Below the pieces are notes generated by a model. That model ran no database searches. It had not been told where the DNA came from and worked only from the letters and a program-made list of their open reading frames with translations. A DNA stretch of 64,000 nt from Jacaranda mimosifolia (lineage: Eukaryota; Streptophyta; Magnoliopsida; Lamiales; Bignoniaceae). Positions 58,142 through 64,000 of this stretch are shown piece after piece. Location of the stretch: contig CM032131.1 of assembly GCA_018894105.1 (NCBI GenBank), positions 10,008,501 through 10,072,500 on the forward strand, in the 5' to 3' direction. Every line of letters starts with the position of its first letter. Positions within the stretch are counted from its first letter, which is position 1. The position numbers and the translations under genes were made by a program.

Positions 58142-60154
58142 TGTTGCATCATGAAATAAATCTTATATGGTCATGATCTTAAATCTTCCAAGTCATGGGA
58201 TCTTACGAGACAGGGCTTCTAAGATCCGATAAACTTACACTAACGATGCATAAATACAAGGGGTGCATGTTGCTCCGTTTCATGAGCAATACCATATGAG
58301 ATATGGGTGCATGTTAGTGGATGCTTATTAGAGAACAAGGTACTGAAAGCCCGCCCGAAGAATCCACTAGATTGCCAAAGAGATAAGTTAGTAGTGGCAA
58401 GTTCTCCAGTTTATGCTAGTGCATGTAATTAGTCCTTTACCTGAGGATCCATGGTAACCTTGTGTTTATGTCCTCATGCTTTGACTCTTCCCTAGACACG
58501 TAGCGGGTCGTTCGGGTGGAGATTAGGCATAAGCTACTTGGACATGGAGGTTTGTGAGGTCCAAGATGGGATCCAACTCTTTTGTTGTGAAAGGGGAGTA
58601 CATCTCCTATGTATTCTATAATGATTAATTCCAAGAAATTCTTGAGCAAGGTAGTATGAAAATTTAGAAAAATATTTTTCGAAAGATGAGGTCATAAAGG
58701 GGAATTGAACACTAGGAATAGAAACATAGTATTGAGGCTATTAGGGAGCCGACAAATATCTTATCCTGGGCCTCTTTCGGGAGATAGGAGACGAAAGGAC
58801 CATATTTGCATGGTATGTGTAGAGCTAGAATGGTTCTCCAAAAGTTCATTTCAGCCAATTAGTTAGGATCATGGGCTTGAGGTTAGACATCGACCATAGA
58901 GATCAGATAACTCTTCAACTAATAGAGATTAGTTGAATTGAGTCGATTAGTTTAAAGGAGTTTAAACTAATATGAATATTTGATATTCTACTGTCACAAA
59001 GAGTTGTGAGCCCATGTCCAATGAATGGTAGAACCTAATGGGTCACACACAAAAAGTCAATTGCAAATTCTACTAGATAAAGAGGAATTTTCTAAGAGTT
59101 AGAAAAATTCCTACTTGACCGATTTTGGAGGTTGACATATTGATACAACTTTTATTCATTTTTGAGTTGATTAATTTAATTGTTAAATTGATCTATTTAA
59201 TTTAAAGAGTTAAATTAAGACCAATTAATTAAGGAGTTAATTATTTGGTGCCACATGATTATCAACTGGTCAAGTTAAAGAGTTAAGTTAACAATGACTT
59301 GCTTAAGTAGTTAAGCAAATTGACTTCATTTAATTAAAATAGAGAATTAATTTTGGAAGGAAAATTCAAATGAAATGTTCATTTGGTGTGAATTAGAATT
59401 TATTTGGATGACATTTCATGAGATGAAATGAATATTCCAAATGAAATTCAAATTCACATGCCAACTTGCAAGAGCAAGTGGGCAGCCATCTTGAGGAAGG
59501 TGTGATGCCACCTTGGCGTCAGACCATTCTCCCTATATATATAGATATAGTGTGAGGGGGCAGCCATATTCATTGAATGTGCGATTTGCAAGCTTGAATT
59601 AGATTATCCTATTTTCCCTCCAAATTCTTAATTGTTCCCTCATATGTTGAAGCTTCACTTCTTTTCTTCTCCTACCTCCAAATCAAACCTTTATCCAAGC
59701 TCTTCTTCTCTTTGTTCTCCAACTAACATAGAGAAGAAAAGGATTGTGCATTGGTGTGTGGATCTTTACATTAGAGGCAAGACAATTGGATTGCTAGCCT
59801 TTGGAGATCCTCTATTTCGGGTACTAATTTTGGAGCAACCTTTGGAGGCCTTTCTAGATCCATTTTGAGCTGATTTTTTTACTGAAGATACATCAAGGAG
59901 TTGGTGTTCTTTTGGTTTAAATTTCACTCAAATCAAAGTTCATTTGGTTGGGAAAATGTTGCTTGGATTTTGCTGTGCTGTTGGAAGATAGTTTTCAAGG
60001 AGTTGAGATCTTCTTCCACATTCCTTTGATTTTCTGAAAGTCAAGATAATTATCCTTCCAAATCTGAATCTATGGCATTTCAGATACTTGGCTTCGTATG
60101 TAGCCTAGTTATTTTATCATTTTTATGCTTTGATAATTGGATCCTAGTGCTACA
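58142..60154 (+). mobile_element. 5' LTR of a copia element running off the right edge, 2.0 kb
   Basis: Begins TGTTGCATCATG and ends gtgctaca. A primer binding site lies 12 bp later and a gag frame further on, so this is the 5' LTR of a plus-strand element. It was probably inserted in the older copia pol; the bases before it are ttggg (58137-58141), the expected target duplication. Confidence 0.8.
59500..59524 (+). promoter_or_regulatory. Hairpin upstream of TATA-like box (copia LTR)
   Basis: GATGCCA-CCT-TGGCGTC with outer pairs GTG/GAC; two mismatches. The TATA-like 'ctatatatatagatatag' follows at 59532-59549. Confidence 0.5.
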
Positions 60155-60166
60155 ATTGACTTCAAG

Positions 60167-60180
60167 TGGTATCAGAGCCA
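60167..60180 (+). other. Primer binding site, initiator tRNA-Met type
   Basis: TGGTATCAGAGCCA, 12 bp after the LTR. Confidence 0.9.
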
Positions 60181-61954
60181 AGTTCATGCTATGACTTGGA
60201 TTTTTTGATTGATTGATCCATGTGATGAATTGGTAAAAATCAGCAATTACTTGATCCAAACTATGGATTGGAGTGTTTGGTTGATGTTGTATGTGGCTCC
60301 ATGCTTGATGAATTGAAATTATGCTAATATGTGTTTTAAGTGTTAATTTATATGTTGAGCATGTTTTAATTCATAGTTGCTAATGTTGAATTTTGATTTG
60401 GCATTAGTTAATGTTATATATTGATATAACATGTTAAATTTGGCCTTAAGGTGTTTTGGTCATTTTTAGATCTAATATGATTGGAGTTTGTTGGAGATTT
60501 TTGAAGAATGTGATCTTACTTAAACTTATTTTTGGAAGCAGGATTGACCACTTGAAATTTCATTTTTAAAAGGTGTTTTAGATCTGAAATTTCATCTATA
60601 TTGTGTGATTAAATGTTTAGGAGGTGTCCTAAATTTTTTGGTGCACAAAAATTGAGTGTAAAAACACTTGACTAGATCTAAACTCTAAAATAAGGATGTT
60701 GCTAGCCACTGTCGTGCACTGGCCGAGTAGCGGGCACACTATGCGTGTGCTTGTCGCCTAGCTGTGCGCCCAGGCTGGGCCGACAATGGCTATTTTGTGA
60801 GTTGATGGGCTTTGAGTGTTATTTTTAGCTCCTTAAGTGACCAAAAGTATTCTATTTGACACATAATAGATGCACAAATGTTGTGCAAGTTCTCAAAATT
60901 ATATTTGACATTTTTGATTGCTTTTAAAAACTTGTTAAAGTTAATATTCAATTATGTGGAATGATTGTTATGCTTCCTCTTGCTTGGCCAATTAATTGAT
61001 TATGAGATAAACATTTAATTGTTGGAACTGATTGTCAATTCTAGATTTATTTATTGTTCATTTAATGTGAATAGTTGATGAATGAATGGGGATGATCATG
61101 AGCCTTTAATATTGATTTTATTTATTTCAAGTTGTTGAAAAGGGTTGTATTAAATGGGACTTGCATGCCTCTTAATTTCTATCTTGTAAATGTTATGAGA
61201 GTAGAATCTTGCAAAAGTTGCATGGAGCAAAGAAGGACATTGGAGGCAAGAAGACCCATGAATGCATAGGATACATTCATGTAACAGTTACATTTAATCA
61301 ACCCACTTAAAATCAACTAGGTAGTGCACATATGGCTCTAAGTGCATTACTTGGTTAGGCTCGTGCTCATCCCATCCTAGGATCATGCTAGGAGCATTTA
61401 CTTATTTATGCTTTTCATATCCTAATGATGTATGAAATGCATGGCTAGGATATAGAAAACTTAAATAAGAAGATAAAAATGATGAGATATTTGCAAGAAA
61501 AAAGAACCCTCCATTAAGAATGTTTAAGTTTTTCAAATATTAAGTCAAAAGGGATACATATCAAAAGGAGTTTTGATTAATCCATGCATTCTACCAATAG
61601 TATATGCCATGACAACACTACATGTTTGTGTGGATGCACTCGGTCATGGGGGTAACACTTAGGTGGAAAGCTATGAGCTTATACTTAGCATAGGATGCAA
61701 CTTTGATTTGAGGCTTCCCATGCATCAACACTTGGTCACGGGGATATCATGGAGTAGTAGGTCCGACTTAACACCTGTAGTGTAAATGGCGCACGGTCAC
61801 GTGGGTCTACATAAAAAGTGAGGCAAAATACATCAAGAGTTACATGAGATGCAATTAGCAAATGTTGCTTATCCTTCTATTACTTGTGGATGGCACTCGG
61901 TCACGGGGGTTCGCTTGCAAGTCCTTGGCATCTTGATCCTCACTAGGAAATTAG
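60181..61954 (+). other. Long untranslated leader of the copia element, first part
   Basis: 1.77 kb without coding sequence, continuing after the inserted element at 63478-63634. Four copies of ggtca(c/t)g(g)gg lie between 61642 and 61908. The true leader, without the insertion, is about 1.9 kb. Confidence 0.6.
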
Positions 61955-63474
61955 GGGCTTGTTCTCTTATGTTTTGACCATTTTCTAGAAAATTTTTTGG
62001 GGGAATGAGTTTTTGTGAGAAAATTTGGAGAATGTGCCAAGCGTTTCTTTTTGTCTTGGAAAAATAAGGAAAATGAATTGAAAATGAGTTGTTTGTTTTT
62101 TTATATTTTGGGAAGAGACAAACTTTACTGTTGATGTCAAATCAGTTATTTTTTTGTTGGGTTTGTAAGGTAAAAGTGATTTTTTTATGTAATATATTAT
62201 ATATGTATGTATATTATAGTTGGATGGGGTTTGTGTGTGTGTATATATAATGATTGATATATTGTTGTAATAAAATGATATATAATTAATTCAATTGATG
62301 CTTTATTTTAAAATTTATATTTTTATGAATTTATTAATTAATATTAATTATTTATGAATTTATAATTATATCTTAATTATAAAAAATTGGCCAATATCAT
62401 AATTATATCGTAATTGTTGATATTAACTTATATAAATTTTTTTAATTATTGTACATTAATTATAAACTAATTATTGTTTATTCTTAAAATATAATTATTT
62501 AACTATTTATTATTTACAATTTATGTATAAATAAAACTTAGTTATTCATTTAAATAAAATAAAATATATATAAGACTTAATAACAATTTATCAAATTAGA
62601 AAAATAAATAATTTTATATTCTATGAAACTAAATCATCTTAAATTATTTATTAAATAAATAAGTGTAATATTCAATTATACGTGAAATATGAAACATAAT
62701 TAATATATACATAATAATTTATTTAAATAATTAAATAAATTAATTTAATTAATTTAATAAGTTATTTATTTACTTTAACTCAGTATTTAATTAATATATT
62801 ATTTATAAATAAATTACTTAGTAACTATCAAAAAAAATTTACTTAATTTTTATTAATTTTCTTGACAAATTTTTTTATTATTTTAATATTAATTTATTAA
62901 ATTTAATAGATTATTAAATAAATATCACACTATATTTAATTTTTTATAATAATTTTAAATAAATGTGAATATTAATATTTAATGAAGATTAATTTTTTGA
63001 AAAGATTAATTTATTTATTATATCAAATTAAAATATTTTAAATCATTTATTAAATAAATAAATATAATATTTAACTAATGCATTAAATATTAAATATAAC
63101 TAATACATTGTTTAATTAATAAGTAATTTAATTAATTTAATATGTTATTTAGTAAATAAATTATCTATTAAATTTAATTAATTTTCTCGAAGATTATTTT
63201 AATTAAATTTGTAAACATAAGTTTTAGAATTTTAATATTTTCATATATGTAAATATATGTATATGTATATGAGTGAAATGAGATAATGATAAATGAATGA
63301 GTGATGTGAAAGATGGAGTGAGAAAATGAAAGAGTAGGTGTACTTTTTAGGGTGTAGGGTTTTTTTGGGTAAAAAATTGTAGTATTTTGAGTGAAAGATT
63401 GGAGAATGTGCATGCATTTTGAAATTTTTTGGAGGGTTGGAAAAAATTTCTCCAAAATGTAGGAGAACAAGCCC
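61955..63474. mobile_element. Small TIR element in the copia leader, 1.52 kb
   Basis: Perfect 12-bp inverted ends gggcttgttctc (61955-61966) and gagaacaagccc (63463-63474) are flanked by tag on both sides (61952-61954 and 63475-63477). The subterminal regions are also inversely similar ('ttggaggg', 'aaatttctccaaaatg' against 'ttttgggggaatg', 'aaaatttggagaatgtg'). The interior is extremely AT-rich and non-coding. A 3-bp duplication fits PIF/Harbinger-type or CACTA-type transposition better than hAT; superfamily is not settled. Confidence 0.8.
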
Positions 63475-63634
63475 TAGATTTCTTGAATTCTTCTAGGGGA
63501 TGAAGGATTTGATAAAATAGTAGGAGAAAAACATACTTGAAAGACTATGAACATGTTTTTAATATCAATATTTAATAATATGCTTATACTTTTCCTTTCG
63601 TTTCTTGTAAATTTTCAAAATATTGAAAAACGGA

Positions 63635-64000
63635 ATGGCTAAGAACCTACTCCACACTATTTTGGAAACCAATAAGCTAACAGGGCCTAACTTTCGTGAT
63701 TGGTTGATAAACCTCAAGATATTCTGGACTCTGAAAAGAGGACCCATGTCCTTGATCAAAGTGCGTTGGACACCTTGGTTGATGACCCCACCGATGAGGC
63801 CCGTGAATTGTTCACTAAGTTTGTAGATGATAATCTACAAGCAAGTGAATGTTAGTAAGCCACCAGGATCCAATTATCAAACTTCAAAAGCTCAAAATAA
63901 CTAGTGCTTACGGCCTACCAAGGATCTAATCATGCTAGGAATTCAGATTTAGTTGGAGTGTTACCTCAAAAAGCAAATTTCCAAGGTCTCAATATTGAAC
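63635..64000 (+). pseudogene. Copia gag, N-terminal part, broken and cut by the window edge
   Basis: ATG at 63635. The start LETNKLTGPNFRDWLINLKI is the typical copia gag opening. The frame shifts near 63735 and then continues as EKRTHVLDQSALDTLVDDP, then TDEARELFTKFVDDN, with a stop near 63854. Gag would form the particle. The element belongs with the LTR at 58142-60154. Confidence 0.85.

Noticed and set aside
61955..63474. Calling this element hAT on the basis of the 'agggcttgtt' end
   Set aside because: The flanks give a clean 3-bp duplication (tag) with perfect 12-bp ends, while the 8-bp flanks do not match.
1..64000. tRNA, rRNA, CRISPR, bacterial operons or phage genes
   Set aside because: None seen. 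The base composition, introns and element types are those of a plant nuclear genome; initiator-Met matches are only retrotransposon primer sites.

Overview
The window looks like plant nuclear DNA, probably from a eudicot. It is AT-rich and intron-bearing, and almost all of it is transposable elements (En/Spm-CACTA, hAT, small TIR elements, Ty1/copia and Ty3/gypsy-type LTR retrotransposons). It also holds broken copies of two plant host genes. I see no intact host gene and no complete autonomous element.

The main structure is a nest of at least four levels. (1) A copia-type LTR on the minus strand occupies 1-1395 and resumes at 45150-45361. (2) It is split by a 43.75-kb CACTA element (1396-45149) with matching ends (cactactagaaaaa) and a 3-bp target duplication tgg/ggg. 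This outer element carries a decayed TNP2-type transposase (7523-11078) and a second En/Spm-type gene (about 11.3-34.67 kb). (3) An intron of that second gene (13572-34334) holds another CACTA-like element of 20.2 kb (13615-33846), which is non-coding for transposase but loaded with host DNA. (4) The inner element contains a captured part of a choline transporter-like gene (CTL1/CHER1 family, minus strand, 29.0-31.2 kb), a processed pseudogene with poly(A) and a 19-bp target duplication (16410-17811), a solo LTR with target duplication AAATC (18769-22217), a hAT element with a perfect 8-bp duplication (31269-32340) and a second hAT-like element (26147-27057).

The right subterminal region of the outer CACTA is split by a complete 9.4-kb LTR element (35432-44867, minus strand). 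It has 3.06-kb LTRs, an initiator-Met primer binding site, a polypurine tract and two different gag copies but no pol. A related element with almost no internal region (48790-53470, plus strand) and the solo LTR belong to the same broad TGTAACACCC LTR group. All three carry GC-rich leaders, a variable minisatellite, and a short AAGTCC...GGACTT hairpin.

Right of the nest are a truncated third CACTA end (45442), AT-rich repeats, a truncated copia LTR (54123-55988), a decayed copia pol on the opposite strand (55995-58141), and the 5' end of another copia element (LTR 58142-60154, PBS 60167, gag from 63635). That last element has a 1.5-kb TIR element inserted in its leader (61955-63474) and runs off the window.

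Nothing here looks like a working new system. The most informative points are the order of nesting, the CACTA-borne CTL1 fragment, the double-gag element, and conserved hairpins in the LTRs. All family assignments come from reading motifs by eye; no search was run.
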